DNA from: Bordetella bronchialis
Lineage (GTDB): Bacteria; Pseudomonadota; Gammaproteobacteria; Burkholderiales; Burkholderiaceae_B
Direction: 5' to 3'
Assembly: GCF_001676705.1 (NCBI RefSeq)
Contig: NZ_CP016170.1
Span: 2,976,001 to 3,040,000, forward strand
Length of the DNA stretch: 64,000 bases
A program made the translations under genes and the position numbers. Shown one piece after another: positions 25,029-34,556 of the stretch. Position 1 is the stretch's first letter. Every line of letters begins with the position of its first letter. Below the pieces are notes generated by a model. The model was not told the DNA's origin. It searched no databases and saw nothing but the letters and a program-made list of their open reading frames with translations.

Positions 25029-26549
25029 ATGCAAGAACTATCCGCGCTCTGGGACGGCTTCGGCGTCGTCATGTCCTGGGGCAACGTCGGCCTGATGATG
25101 GTCGGCATCCTGCTGGGCATCGTGGTGGGCGTGCTGCCCGGCCTGGGCGGCCCCAACGGGGTGGCGATCCTGCTGCCCCTGACGTTTTCCATGCATCCGA
25201 CCTCGGCCATCATCCTGCTCTCGTGCATCTACTGGGGCGCGCTGTTCGGGGGCGCCATCACGTCGATCCTGTTCAACATCCCGGGCGAGGCCTGGTCGGT
25301 GGCCACCACCTTCGACGGCTATCCGATGGCCCAGCAGGGGCGCGCCGGACAGGCACTGACCTCGGCCTTCACCGGCTCCTTCTTCGGCGCGCTGGTCGGG
25401 GTGCTGCTGATCACCTTCCTGGCCCCGGCCGTTGCGCGCTTCGCGCTGCGTTTCGGGCCGGCGGAGTTCTTCTCGGTCTACCTGCTGACCTTCTGCAGCT
25501 TCATCGGCATGGGCCGCGAATCCAAGCCCAAGATAATCATCGCCATGGGCATCGGTTTCGCGCTGGCCGCCGTGGGCATGGACACCGTATCGGGCGACCT
25601 GCGCATGACCTTCGGTTCGTCGGAGTTGCTGCGCGGCTTCGACTTCCTGGTGGCGGTGATCGGGCTGTTCGGCATCGGCGAGATCCTGCTGACCATGGAG
25701 GAAGGCGTCGCCTTCAAGGGCAAGAAAGCCGCCATCGACCTGAAGGTGGTGTTCAAGACCTGGGCCGGGCTGCCGCGCTACTGGCTGGTGCTGTTGCGTT
25801 CGGCGGCGATCGGCTGCTGGCTGGGCGTGACGCCGGGCGGCGCCATCGCGGCGTCTTTCATGGGCTATGGCGTCGCGAAGAAATTCGCCAAGGACCCGGA
25901 CTCCTTCGGCAAGGGCAATGTGGAAGGCGTGCTGGCGCCCGAAACGGCGGCGCACGCGGCGGGCACCAGCGCGCTGCTGCCCATGCTGGCCCTGGGCATT
26001 CCAGGTTCCGCGACCGCCGCGGTCCTGCTGGGCGGACTGATGATCTGGGGCCTGCAGCCCGGCCCGCTGCTGTTCGCGGAACAAAAGGAATTCGTGTGGG
26101 GCCTGATCGCCAGTATGTACCTGGGCAACTTGGCGGGACTGTTCGTGGTGCTGTGCACCGTGCCGCTGTTCGCCGCCATCCTGCGCATCCCGTTTTCCAT
26201 CGTCGCGCCGATGATCCTGGTGGTATGCGCCATCGGCGCCTACACCGTGCATAACGCGGGCTTCGATATCTGGCTGATGCTGGTGTTCGGCGTGGTGGGT
26301 TATCTGTTCAAGAAGCTGCAGTACCCCCTGGCCCCGCTGGTGCTGGCCCTGGTGCTGGGCGATCGCGCCGAAGACGCCTTCCGCCAGACCATGCTGATTT
26401 CCTCCGGCAGCCTGAGTGTCTTCTGGTCCAACGGCCTGGTCGGCAGCATCGTCGCCCTGGCTTTGGTCGCCCTGTTCTGGCCGCTGATCTCGGCGGCCTT
26501 CACGCGCCTGCGCAAGCACCGCAGCAACCTGTCGCCACGCTATCCATGA
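25029..26549 (+). CDS. tctA: tripartite tricarboxylate transporter large membrane subunit TctA
   Basis: The 506-residue, roughly twelve-helix protein has the TctA signatures GVLPGLGGPNGVAILLPLTF (about residues 38-57), ILFNIPGEAWSVATTFDGYP (about 88-107) and ALGIPGSATAAVLLGGLMIW (about 325-344). It forms the channel that, with TctB, imports the ligand delivered by TctC in exchange for an ion gradient. GGGAGGAC precedes the ATG at 25029; an in-frame upstream start at 24957 lacks one. The 3' end overlaps the oxidase gene by 4 bp (ATGA). Confidence 0.95.
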   Translation: MQELSALWDGFGVVMSWGNVGLMMVGILLGIVVGVLPGLGGPNGVAILLPLTFSMHPTSAIILLSCIYWGALFGGAITSILFNIPGEAWSVATTFDGYPMAQQGRAGQALTSAFTGSFFGALVGVLLITFLAPAVARFALRFGPAEFFSVYLLTFCSFIGMGRESKPKIIIAMGIGFALAAVGMDTVSGDLRMTFGSSELLRGFDFLVAVIGLFGIGEILLTMEEGVAFKGKKAAIDLKVVFKTWAGLPRYWLVLLRSAAIGCWLGVTPGGAIAASFMGYGVAKKFAKDPDSFGKGNVEGVLAPETAAHAAGTSALLPMLALGIPGSATAAVLLGGLMIWGLQPGPLLFAEQKEFVWGLIASMYLGNLAGLFVVLCTVPLFAAILRIPFSIVAPMILVVCAIGAYTVHNAGFDIWLMLVFGVVGYLFKKLQYPLAPLVLALVLGDRAEDAFRQTMLISSGSLSVFWSNGLVGSIVALALVALFWPLISAAFTRLRKHRSNLSPRYP

Positions 26550-29500
26550 CTACGCCCCCCGCTTCGGTCGCGCCGCGGCCCGTGCGCCTGATGCCCTATG
26601 CCGCAGGCGCGGCCCCTGCCCTGGCCACGCAGTTGCGCAAGGCCTTGCGCGGCGACGTGCTGTTCGACGGCGCCAGCCGCGGCCGCTACGCCACCGACGC
26701 CTCCATTTACCAGATCGCGCCCATCGGGATCGTGGTGCCGCGCGACCAGGCCGACCTGGCCGCCGCCCTGGACGTGGCCCGAGATCAGGACATACCGGTC
26801 CTGGCCCGTGGCGCCGGCACCAGCCAGTGCGGGCAGACGGTGGCCGAGGCGCTGGTCATCGACACCAGCAAATGGCTGAACCAGGTGATCGATTTCGATC
26901 CGGGCGCACGGACGGTGACGGTCGAACCCGGCATCGTCCTGGATCGCCTGAATGCCTGGCTCAAGCCGCATGGCCTGTGGTTTCCGGTGGATGTATCGAC
27001 CTCGGCGCAATGCACGCTGGGCGGCATGGCCGGCAATAACTCCTGCGGGTCGCGCTCCATCGAATACGGCAACATGGTGCACAACGTGCAGTCCATCGAC
27101 GCCATCCTGGCCGACGGCACCGAGGGGACCTTCGGGCCGGTGTCGCGGCTGGCGGCGCACCCGCGCCTGCAAGGCATCCTGGAAGGCGTGCGCGGCATCG
27201 CCCTGCGCGAACGCGACGAGATCGCCGCGCGCACGCCCAAGGTGCTGCGGCGCGTGGCCGGCTACAACATCGATATCTTCGATTGCCAGAATCCGCGCGC
27301 CTATAGCGACGACGGCGAGGCCAACCTGGCCCACCTGCTGGTGGGCTCCGAAGGCACGCTGGCCTTTACGCGGCGGCTGACCCTGAAGCTGTCGCCCCTG
27401 CCCGCCCACAAGGTATTGGGGGTGGTGAATTTCCCCACCTTTTACCAGTCCATGGACACGGCCCAGCACATCGTGCGGCTGGGGCCGGTGGCGGTGGAGC
27501 TGGTGGACCGCACCATGATAGACCTGGCCATGGACAATCCGTCCTTCCGGCCGGTCATCGAACGCGCCCTGGTGGGGCAGCCGCAGGCCATCCTGCTGGT
27601 GGAGTTCGCGGGGGACGACAAGGAAGCGCTGTTGCGGCAGTTGCGCGCCTTGACCGGGATGATCGCCGACCTGGGCCTGCCCGGCGCCGTGGTGGAAATG
27701 GCCGACGCCAATGCGCAGAAGGCACTGTGGGAAGTCCGCAAGGCCGGCCTGAACATCATGATGAGCATGAAAGGCGACGGCAAGCCCGTATCCTTCATCG
27801 AGGACTGCGCCGTGCCGCTGGAGCACCTGGCCGAGTACACGCGCCAGTTGACGGAAGTGTTCCACCGGCACGGCACGGAGGGCACCTGGTATGCCCATGC
27901 AAGCGTCGGCACGCTGCACGTGCGTCCTATCCTGGACATGCGGCGCGACGGGGCGGCGCGCATGCGCGCCATCGCCGAGGAAGCCGCCGAACTGGTGCGC
28001 CGCTACAAGGGCGCCTATTCCGGCGAACACGGCGACGGGCTATGCCGCGGCGAGTGGGTCAGCTGGCAGTACGGCCCGCGCATCAACCAGGCCTTTCGCG
28101 AGATCAAGGCCCTGTTCGATCCCGGCAACCGCTTCAATCCCGACAAGATCGTCAACCCGCCGCGCATGGACGATCCGGCCAATTTCCGCTTCCCGCCCGC
28201 CTACCGCGTCCGGCCCTACGCGCCCGCGCTGGACTGGTCGGCCTGGGACGTGACGCGCGACCCGATGACGGGCCGCGAGTCCGCGCCCGGCAGCGGGGGC
28301 GACCCCGCCGCGGGCCTGGCGAAGGCCGTGGAGATGTGCAACAACAACGGCCATTGCCGCAAGTTCGACGCCGGCACCATGTGCCCCAGCTACCGCGTCA
28401 CCAAGGACGAACAGCACGTGACGCGCGGACGCGCCAATACGCTGCGGCTGGCCCTGAGCGGGCAACTGGGGCTGGACGGACTGGCCAGCCCCGCGGTGAA
28501 AGAGGCGCTGGACCTGTGCGTCTCGTGCAAGGGTTGCCGCCGCGAGTGCCCCACCAGCGTCGATATGGCCAAGCTGAAAATCGAGGCGCGCCGCGCCTGG
28601 ACGCAGGCCCATGGGCTGAGGCTGCGCGACCGCATGATCGCCTTCCTGCCCCGCTATGCGCCGCTGGCCAGCCGCCTGGGCCCCCTGTTGCGGCTGATCG
28701 ACCGCACGCCCGCGCTGGCGCGGCTCGTCAAGCGCGGCCTGGGCGTGGCGGCGCACCGCTCATTGCCGCCGCTGGGCGGATCCTTCCTGCGCGAGGCGGC
28801 CGGCAGGGACCGCCCTGCCCTCGATACGTCCCGGGCCGCCCCTGCTGCCGCCACGGCGGCGGCGCCCGCCCAGGGGGCCGGGCGCCCGGGCGCCGCCCAG
28901 GCCGGCGCCAAGGAAGTCCTGCTGTTCGTCGACACCTTCAACAATTACATGGAAGCCGGCAATGCGCGCGCCGCGCGCCAGGTGCTGGAGGCGGCCGGCT
29001 ACACGGTGCACCTGAATGCGCGTCCGGGCCAGCGGCCGCTGTGCTGCGGCCGGACCTTCCTGGCCGCCGGCCTGGTGGATGAAGCGAAGGCGGAGGCGCG
29101 CCGGCTGCTGGATGCGCTGTCGCCCTATGTGGCGCGCGGCGTGCCCATCGTGGGCCTGGAACCGTCATGCCTGCTGACGCTGCGCGACGAGTGCCTGAAC
29201 TACGGCCACGGCGACGCCGCGATCCGCCTGGCCGAATCGGCCTTCCTGTTCGAGGAATTCCTGGTGCGCGAGCACCAGGCCGGCCGGCTGTCGCTGCCGC
29301 TGGGCACGCCCGCGCGCCGGCGTGCGCTCGTCCATGGCCACTGCCACCAGAAGGCCTTCGACGCGATGCAGCCGGTTCGCACCGTGCTGGGATGGATCCC
29401 CGGACTGGAGGTGTCCGTCATCGAGTCCTCCTGTTGCGGCATGGCCGGCAGTTTCGGCTACGAGGCCGAGCACGACGCCGTATCGCGGGCCATGGCCGAG

Positions 29501-29683
29501 GCCGCCCTGCTGCCGGCCGTGCGCGCCGCGCCGCCGGACAGCTGGATCGTGGCCGACGGCACCAGTTGCCGGCACCAGATCCTGGATGGGGCCGGGGTAG
29601 AATCGCTGCACGTCGCGCAGGTACTGGCGGCGGCGCTCGCCACCGCTTCCCCGCCCCGGGAACAGCAGGACGCGCCCGCCTGA
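26546..29683 (+). CDS. FAD-linked oxidase fused to Fe-S/CCG reductase domain
   Basis: The 1045-residue protein joins two halves normally encoded apart. Residues about 45-250 are an FAD-binding domain (GAGTSQCGQTVAEALVIDTS, GGMAGNNSCGSRS) and about 260-540 the FAD-oxidase C domain (YSGEHGDGLCRGEW). From about 590 come two ferredoxin-type clusters (CNNNGHCRKFDAGTMC, CVSCKGCRREC), and from about 790 a CCG region (CCGRTFL, HGHCHQKAF, ESSCCGMAGSFGYE). It resembles D-2-hydroxyacid dehydrogenases of the YdiJ/GlcD-GlcF type that pass electrons from a D-hydroxy acid to the respiratory chain. It is translationally coupled to tctA, so it likely acts on the imported compound or a product of it. Confidence 0.92.
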   Translation: MTTPPASVAPRPVRLMPYAAGAAPALATQLRKALRGDVLFDGASRGRYATDASIYQIAPIGIVVPRDQADLAAALDVARDQDIPVLARGAGTSQCGQTVAEALVIDTSKWLNQVIDFDPGARTVTVEPGIVLDRLNAWLKPHGLWFPVDVSTSAQCTLGGMAGNNSCGSRSIEYGNMVHNVQSIDAILADGTEGTFGPVSRLAAHPRLQGILEGVRGIALRERDEIAARTPKVLRRVAGYNIDIFDCQNPRAYSDDGEANLAHLLVGSEGTLAFTRRLTLKLSPLPAHKVLGVVNFPTFYQSMDTAQHIVRLGPVAVELVDRTMIDLAMDNPSFRPVIERALVGQPQAILLVEFAGDDKEALLRQLRALTGMIADLGLPGAVVEMADANAQKALWEVRKAGLNIMMSMKGDGKPVSFIEDCAVPLEHLAEYTRQLTEVFHRHGTEGTWYAHASVGTLHVRPILDMRRDGAARMRAIAEEAAELVRRYKGAYSGEHGDGLCRGEWVSWQYGPRINQAFREIKALFDPGNRFNPDKIVNPPRMDDPANFRFPPAYRVRPYAPALDWSAWDVTRDPMTGRESAPGSGGDPAAGLAKAVEMCNNNGHCRKFDAGTMCPSYRVTKDEQHVTRGRANTLRLALSGQLGLDGLASPAVKEALDLCVSCKGCRRECPTSVDMAKLKIEARRAWTQAHGLRLRDRMIAFLPRYAPLASRLGPLLRLIDRTPALARLVKRGLGVAAHRSLPPLGGSFLREAAGRDRPALDTSRAAPAAATAAAPAQGAGRPGAAQAGAKEVLLFVDTFNNYMEAGNARAARQVLEAAGYTVHLNARPGQRPLCCGRTFLAAGLVDEAKAEARRLLDALSPYVARGVPIVGLEPSCLLTLRDECLNYGHGDAAIRLAESAFLFEEFLVREHQAGRLSLPLGTPARRRALVHGHCHQKAFDAMQPVRTVLGWIPGLEVSVIESSCCGMAGSFGYEAEHDAVSRAMAEAALLPAVRAAPPDSWIVADGTSCRHQILDGAGVESLHVAQVLAAALATASPPREQQDAPA

Positions 29684-29721
29684 CCGCCGCCGGCGCGCCT
29701 GCCAGCCGATCCGGATCCGCC

Positions 29722-30414
29722 ATGTATACAGACCAGGAAACCTCTCGCGCCACGCCGCTCCTGACGCCGGTGGAACGGGCGATCCTTCACGATTCGGTCA
29801 CCGAGCACCTGCGCAACTTCATCATCGAGGGCACCCTGGCCCCGGGCATGAAACTGAACGAACGGCAGTTGTGCGAGACCTTGGGAATCTCACGAACGCC
29901 GCTGCGCGAGGCCCTGAAGGTGCTGGCCGCGGAAGGCCTGATCGAGATATCGCCGAACCGCGGCGCCGCCGTGGCGCGCATGTCGGAAGCGGAGATCCGC
30001 GAAGCCTTCGAAGTACTGAGCGGGCTGGAAGCCTTCTCCGGCGAACTGGCCTGCGAACGCATCAGCGACGAGGAAGTCGAACAGATCCGCGCCCTGCACG
30101 CCGCCATGCTGGAGTGCCGTGCGCGCGGCGACCTGCCCGGCTATTACAGCCGCAACCAACAGATCCATGACCGCATCAACCTGGCGGCCCGCAACCAGGT
30201 GCTGCGGCAAACCTATCTGTCGGTGAACCGCCGGGTGCAGGCCCTGCGCCTACGCTCCAACCTGAAGGGCCCCAAATGGGCCAGCGCGATCGAGGACCAC
30301 GAGCAGATGCTGGTGGCGCTGCAGGAACGCGACGGCGCGCGCCTGGCGCGCATCCTGCGCCAGCATCTGCTGGACAAGCGCGACGCCCTGCTGGAGCTGG
30401 GGCTTCCCAGGTAG
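29722..30414 (+). CDS. GntR-family regulator, FCD type
   Basis: The 230-residue protein has a GntR winged HTH (about residues 20-85, with LNERQLCETLGISRTPLREA) and an all-helical FCD effector domain (EAFEVLSGLEAFSGELACER). It follows the oxidase gene on the same strand after 38 bp and is probably the local regulator of the aminotransferase-tctCBA-oxidase operon. The candidate dyad at 21799-21812 is one possible target. FCD proteins usually respond to a carboxylic acid. Confidence 0.9.
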   Translation: MYTDQETSRATPLLTPVERAILHDSVTEHLRNFIIEGTLAPGMKLNERQLCETLGISRTPLREALKVLAAEGLIEISPNRGAAVARMSEAEIREAFEVLSGLEAFSGELACERISDEEVEQIRALHAAMLECRARGDLPGYYSRNQQIHDRINLAARNQVLRQTYLSVNRRVQALRLRSNLKGPKWASAIEDHEQMLVALQERDGARLARILRQHLLDKRDALLELGLPR

Positions 30415-30437
30415 TCCGCGGAGGGCGCGCGCCGGAA

Positions 30438-31673
30438 CTACGCCGCGCCGGCGACTTCGCGCACCACGCCGGCGTCCAGCAGGGCCTGGATGCGCGCGGC
30501 ATCGTAGCCGTGTTCGGCCAGGATGGCGCGGGTGTCTTCGCCCAGGCGCGGCGCGGCGCGATGGTAATGCGCCGGCGTGGCCGAGAACTTCACCGGCATG
30601 CCCACTGTACGGATCTTGCCGGCCTGGGGGTGCTCCTGCTCCACCACCATATCCCTGGCCAGCGTCTGCGGGTGCGAGAGCGCCTCGCCCACCGAATGCA
30701 CCGGGCCCGCCGGCACGCCGGCGCGGTCCAGTTCGGACAGCCAGTGTTCGGCCGGACGTTGCACGAGGATCGCCGATATCAGCCGCGTCAGTTCCTCGCG
30801 ATTGGCCATCCGGTCGCGGTTGAAGGCGAAACGCGGATCCTCTATCCACTGCGGCTGCCCCAGCGTCTGCGCGATGCGCGCCCAGTTCTTTTCATTGGCG
30901 CCGCCGATGATGATCCAGGTGGTGGCCGTGGGGAAAGCCTGGTACGGCGCGGTCAACACGTGCGCGGACCCGCTGGGACCCGGCGACACGCCGGAACCGA
31001 AGTAGATGGCGGCATGCCAGTACAGTTGCTGCAGGCTGGCCTCCAGCAGGGAAGTCTCCACGCGCTGGCCTTCCCCGGTGCGCTGCTTGTGCTGGTACGC
31101 CGCCAGTACGCCGAATGCGGCCAGCAGGCCGGCGTTGATATCGGCCACCGAATTGCCCGTGCGCAAGGGCGGGCCGCCCGGCTCGCCGGTAATGCTCATC
31201 AGCCCGGAGAAGCCCTGGGCGATCAGGTCGAAGCCGCCCTTGTCCGCGTAGGGTCCGGTACTGCCGTAGCCGGACACGCTGCAATAGATCAGGCCCGGGT
31301 TCTCCCGGCGCAGATCCTCGTAGCCCAGGCCGAGCTTTTCCATGGTGCCCTTGCGAAAGTTCTCCGTGATGACGTCCGCATCCCGCAGCAGCCGCATCAG
31401 CACGGCCTTGCCTTCCGGGTGCTTCAGGTCCAGCGCGATCGCGCGCTTGTTGCGGTTGAGCATCAGGAAAGGCATGGACACGCCGTTGACCTGCGGATCG
31501 CGGTACTGGCGCGCGTCGTCGCCGCCGTCCAGCTTTTCCACCTTGATGACATCCGCGCCCAGGTCGGCCAGCATCATGCCGCAGGTCGGGCCGGCCATGA
31601 TCTGCGACAGCTCGATGACCCGCATGCCAGCAAGCGCGCCCTTGCCAGGCGCCGGCGTGTTCCGTTCTTCCAT
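30438..31673 (-). CDS. CaiB/BaiF-type CoA-transferase
   Basis: The 411-residue class III CoA-transferase shows the family N-terminus (GALAGMRVIELSQIMAGPTC, ADLGADVIKVEKLDGGDDAR) and the catalytic aspartate in ADKGGFDLIAQGFSGLMS at about residue 160. It would move CoA to a carboxylic acid. The ATG at 31673 has AGGAG 5 nt upstream and is preferred to the overlapping ATGs at 31676 and 31691. It is the last gene of a minus-strand run TctC - enoyl-CoA hydratase - CoA-transferase, divergent from the GntR gene at 33674. Confidence 0.92.
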   Translation of the reverse strand: MEERNTPAPGKGALAGMRVIELSQIMAGPTCGMMLADLGADVIKVEKLDGGDDARQYRDPQVNGVSMPFLMLNRNKRAIALDLKHPEGKAVLMRLLRDADVITENFRKGTMEKLGLGYEDLRRENPGLIYCSVSGYGSTGPYADKGGFDLIAQGFSGLMSITGEPGGPPLRTGNSVADINAGLLAAFGVLAAYQHKQRTGEGQRVETSLLEASLQQLYWHAAIYFGSGVSPGPSGSAHVLTAPYQAFPTATTWIIIGGANEKNWARIAQTLGQPQWIEDPRFAFNRDRMANREELTRLISAILVQRPAEHWLSELDRAGVPAGPVHSVGEALSHPQTLARDMVVEQEHPQAGKIRTVGMPVKFSATPAHYHRAAPRLGEDTRAILAEHGYDAARIQALLDAGVVREVAGAA

Positions 31674-31715
31674 CATTGCTCCTTCCTTCATCCCGGGTCG
31701 GTCTCCCGGATCGTC

Positions 31716-32516
31716 TCAGCGGCCGTTGAACCGGGGCGTCTGCTTGGCCAGGAAAGCGCGATAGCCGGTCTGGAAGTCTTCCGTATCGAAGCAGGCATAG
31801 GCCTCGTCGCGCTCGGCGTCCGTCAGCTCGCCGCCCTGGACAATGCGGCGCACGAACTTCTTGTGCCAGCGCGCGACCAGCGGCGCGCCGGCGGCGATGC
31901 GCCGTGCGGTGGCCTGCGCCTCGGCCGCCACCTGGTCGTCCGCCACCACGCGCGTCACCACGCCCAGCCGCAGGGCCTCCTGCGCATCGAAGATCGTGCC
32001 TTCCAGCAGCATCGCCAGCGCCGCGTCGGGCCCGACCAGGCGCACCACCGGCGTCAGCTCCGAATAGGACATCACCAGGCCCAGGTTCTTGATCGGCACG
32101 CCGAAGCGCGAACTGGCGCCGCAGATGCGGACGTTCGCCAGGCTGGCGATCTCCATGCCGCCGCCCACGCAGATGCCGTGGATCTGCGCCACGACGGGAT
32201 GGCGGCATCCGCCGATGGCCTCGATCGTGCGCCGCATGATGGCGCCATATTCCCGCGCCTGCCGCGTGTTGGCGCGCGACGTTTCGAACTCCGAGATATC
32301 GTTGCCCGGCGAGAAGGCTTTTTCCCCCGCCCCGCGCAGGATGACGCAGCGCACGTCGTCGTCCGCGGACAGCGCCAGGAAGATATCCCCCAGCAGACGC
32401 CATGCGTCGACGGTCAGCGCGTTCAGCTTGGCGGGACGGTTGAGCGTGACGGTAACGATGGCGTCGTCGCGTTGGGTCAGGATGGGAGATTCGGCCGATG
32501 CCGCGGGTTCGGTCAT
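31716..32516 (-). CDS. enoyl-CoA hydratase/isomerase family protein
   Basis: The 266-residue crotonase-fold protein contains LNRPAKLNALTVDAWRLLGD, the oxyanion-hole segment EKAFSPGNDISEF, and GICVGGGMEIASLANVRICG with the first catalytic-position Glu. The second Glu of true hydratases is missing (FGVPIKNLGL in place of a PE motif), so it may be an isomerase, hydrolase or other crotonase. It lies between the TctC gene and the CoA-transferase and would act on the CoA thioester that enzyme makes. Confidence 0.88.
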   Translation of the reverse strand: MTEPAASAESPILTQRDDAIVTVTLNRPAKLNALTVDAWRLLGDIFLALSADDDVRCVILRGAGEKAFSPGNDISEFETSRANTRQAREYGAIMRRTIEAIGGCRHPVVAQIHGICVGGGMEIASLANVRICGASSRFGVPIKNLGLVMSYSELTPVVRLVGPDAALAMLLEGTIFDAQEALRLGVVTRVVADDQVAAEAQATARRIAAGAPLVARWHKKFVRRIVQGGELTDAERDEAYACFDTEDFQTGYRAFLAKQTPRFNGR

Positions 32517-32541
32517 GATGGGTTTCCTCTTGCTAGGCGAT

Positions 32542-33543
32542 TCACTGTTTGGCGGCGCGGCCGTCGGCCTGTTCCTTGGTCATGCCCAGGCTGCGCGTCA
32601 GCCGTCCGTACTTGGCCCATTCCGCATCCACGTAGGCGCGGAACGCGGCCGGCGTGTCCGGGCCGCCCCCCACGTCCATGCCCTGGTCGGCCAGCTTGGC
32701 CCGCACGGAGGGATCCTTGAGCGTCTCGGCCAGTGCCGCGTCCAGGCGGTCGAGAACCGGCTTGGGCAGCTTGCCGGGCGCGAGCACCGCATACCACTGC
32801 ACTACGTCCACGCCCTTGACGCCCGCCTCGGCCAGCGTGGGCACGTCCGGCAGGCGCGCGCTGCGCTGCGCGCCGGTCACGGCCAGCGGGCGCAGCTTGC
32901 CCGCCTGGATCTGCCCGATGACGCCGGGCAGCGTGTCGAAGTTCAGATCGACCTGGCCGCCCAGGAGATCGGCGACCGCCTGGCCGCTGCCCTTGTACGG
33001 CACGTGGACCATTTCCACCTTTTCGATCTGCGAGAACTGCGCCGCCGTCAGGTGCTGGGGACTGCCCATGCCGGAGGACGCGTAGGTCAGGGCCCCGGGC
33101 TTGGCGCGCGCCGCCTTCACCAGATCCTGCACCGACTTGAAATCGCGGCGGGTGGGATTGATGACCAGCACGTTGGGCACGGTGCCGATATAGCGCACCG
33201 GGGTGAAGTCCTTGATGGGGTCGAACGAGGTGGGCAGCACATACGGAGCCGCCACCGTGGATTGCATATTGGCCAGCAGCAGCGTGTAGCCGTCCGGCTC
33301 CGCCTTCGCCACCATGTCCGCCGCGATCAGTCCCGACGCGCCGGGCTTGTTTTCGATGACGATCTGCTGTTTCAGGATGGTCGACAGCTTTTGCGCGACG
33401 ATGCGCGCCGATACGTCGGTGCCGCCGCCCGGCACGAAGCCCACGTACAGGTGTATCGGCTTATCGGGGTATTCGGCGGCGGCGGGGGATGCCTGTAACA
33501 GCAGCAGCGTGCCGGCAAGCGCGGCGAGGGTTTCCTTCCACAT
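32542..33543 (-). CDS. Bug/TctC-family periplasmic receptor
   Basis: The 333-residue receptor has a signal peptide (ends SPAAA, about residue 24) and then YPDKPIHLYVGFVPGGGTDV and ENKPGASGLIAADMVAKAEP. It is the first gene of the minus-strand run that continues with enoyl-CoA hydratase and CoA-transferase, and it is divergent from the GntR gene. It probably binds the acid that the two enzymes handle. Confidence 0.92.
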   Translation of the reverse strand: MWKETLAALAGTLLLLQASPAAAEYPDKPIHLYVGFVPGGGTDVSARIVAQKLSTILKQQIVIENKPGASGLIAADMVAKAEPDGYTLLLANMQSTVAAPYVLPTSFDPIKDFTPVRYIGTVPNVLVINPTRRDFKSVQDLVKAARAKPGALTYASSGMGSPQHLTAAQFSQIEKVEMVHVPYKGSGQAVADLLGGQVDLNFDTLPGVIGQIQAGKLRPLAVTGAQRSARLPDVPTLAEAGVKGVDVVQWYAVLAPGKLPKPVLDRLDAALAETLKDPSVRAKLADQGMDVGGGPDTPAAFRAYVDAEWAKYGRLTRSLGMTKEQADGRAAKQ

Positions 33544-33626
33544 GACGGTCTCCTTTGGGGTGCGCCGCCCATGACAGCCTGGTCTATGATTCGGGCAGAG
33601 CTGGTATTTTTCTGGAATTTGATATT

Positions 33627-33636
33627 TGGTATACCA
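33627..33636. promoter_or_regulatory. TGGTATACCA operator between GntR and TctC genes
   Basis: TGGTATACCA is a perfect 10-bp palindrome of the kind bound by FCD-type GntR proteins. It lies 38 bp before the GntR ATG and 84 bp before the divergent TctC start. A CTGGTAT copy at 33601-33607 pairs with ATACCAG at 33631-33637, giving a second half-site. It likely mediates autoregulation and control of the divergent run. Confidence 0.65.
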
Positions 33637-33673
33637 GACACCAGCCTACCGTCTAACCTGGCGATGTACACCT

Positions 33674-34360
33674 ATGGCAAACCCTGATTCCGCGCTCGCG
33701 ACCGTCCCGGTGCCCCCCGAAGGCCTGGCGATCCACCACCCCACCCTGCCCGCGGTCGTCGCCGACCGGCTGCGGCAACTCATCGTCAACGGGACCTTGC
33801 GGCCCGGCACGTGGCTGAACGAGCGCGATCTCTGCGACCTGCTGAAGGTTTCGCGCACCCCCTTGCGGGAGGCCTATCGCATCCTGGCGTCGGACGGCCT
33901 GCTCAGCATCCAGCCCAAGCGCGGCGCCATGGTGGTGGAGCTTTCGCGCGAGGACATCGAGAACACCTTCGACGTGCTCAGCGTACTGGAGGGCCTGGCG
34001 GTGCGGCAGGCCGCGCAGCGCGCCACCGAGGCGGAGATGGCGCACATCGCCGACCTGCACCAACGCATGCTGCGTGGCTACGAGGCGCGCAATATCGCCG
34101 CCTATTTCGAGGCCAGCATGGGCACCCACATCGCCATCAGCCGCGCCGCCCACAACCCCGCGCTGGTGTCCAGCTACGACCGCCTGAACCTGCAGGTGCA
34201 GGCGCTGCGCTACAAGTCCAACCTGGACCCGGATGAATGGGCATCCGGCGTCGCCGACCACGAAGGCATCGTGCAGGCGCTGCTGGCACGCGACGGCGAA
34301 CGCGCCGAGCAATTGATGCGCGCGCACCTGTATAGCAAAAAGGCCTACAACCTGCGGTAG
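33674..34360 (+). CDS. GntR-family regulator, FCD type
   Basis: The 228-residue protein has a GntR HTH (LNERDLCDLLKVSRTPLREA, about residues 50-70) and a helical FCD domain with effector-site residues (NTFDVLSVLEGLAVRQAAQR). It is 33% or so similar by eye to the regulator at 29722, not a recent copy. Divergent from tctC-echA-CoA-transferase, it almost certainly regulates that run through the TGGTATACCA site. Confidence 0.9.
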   Translation: MANPDSALATVPVPPEGLAIHHPTLPAVVADRLRQLIVNGTLRPGTWLNERDLCDLLKVSRTPLREAYRILASDGLLSIQPKRGAMVVELSREDIENTFDVLSVLEGLAVRQAAQRATEAEMAHIADLHQRMLRGYEARNIAAYFEASMGTHIAISRAAHNPALVSSYDRLNLQVQALRYKSNLDPDEWASGVADHEGIVQALLARDGERAEQLMRAHLYSKKAYNLR

Positions 34361-34556
34361 CCGGGCCGGCGGGGCGCGAACGGCTTCGGCCTATGCTGCG
34401 CATCCTGCCCGTCCGTCGCGCCGCTTTGCCCGGTCACTGGCCGGTGCGCCGGCCGGCACGCGCATTGCTGAAGAAGGCACTTGTGCCCATACGCCGCGCC
34501 GCTCCCGTGCGCGGCCCTGGGTTTCCAATGAACCCACATGGACAAGGAGAGCCACT

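Noticed and set aside
30276..32720. 814-codon plus-strand frame over the CoA-transferase and hydratase genes
   Set aside because: It is antisense to two genes with clear motifs and has the Arg/His-rich composition typical of high-GC shadow frames.
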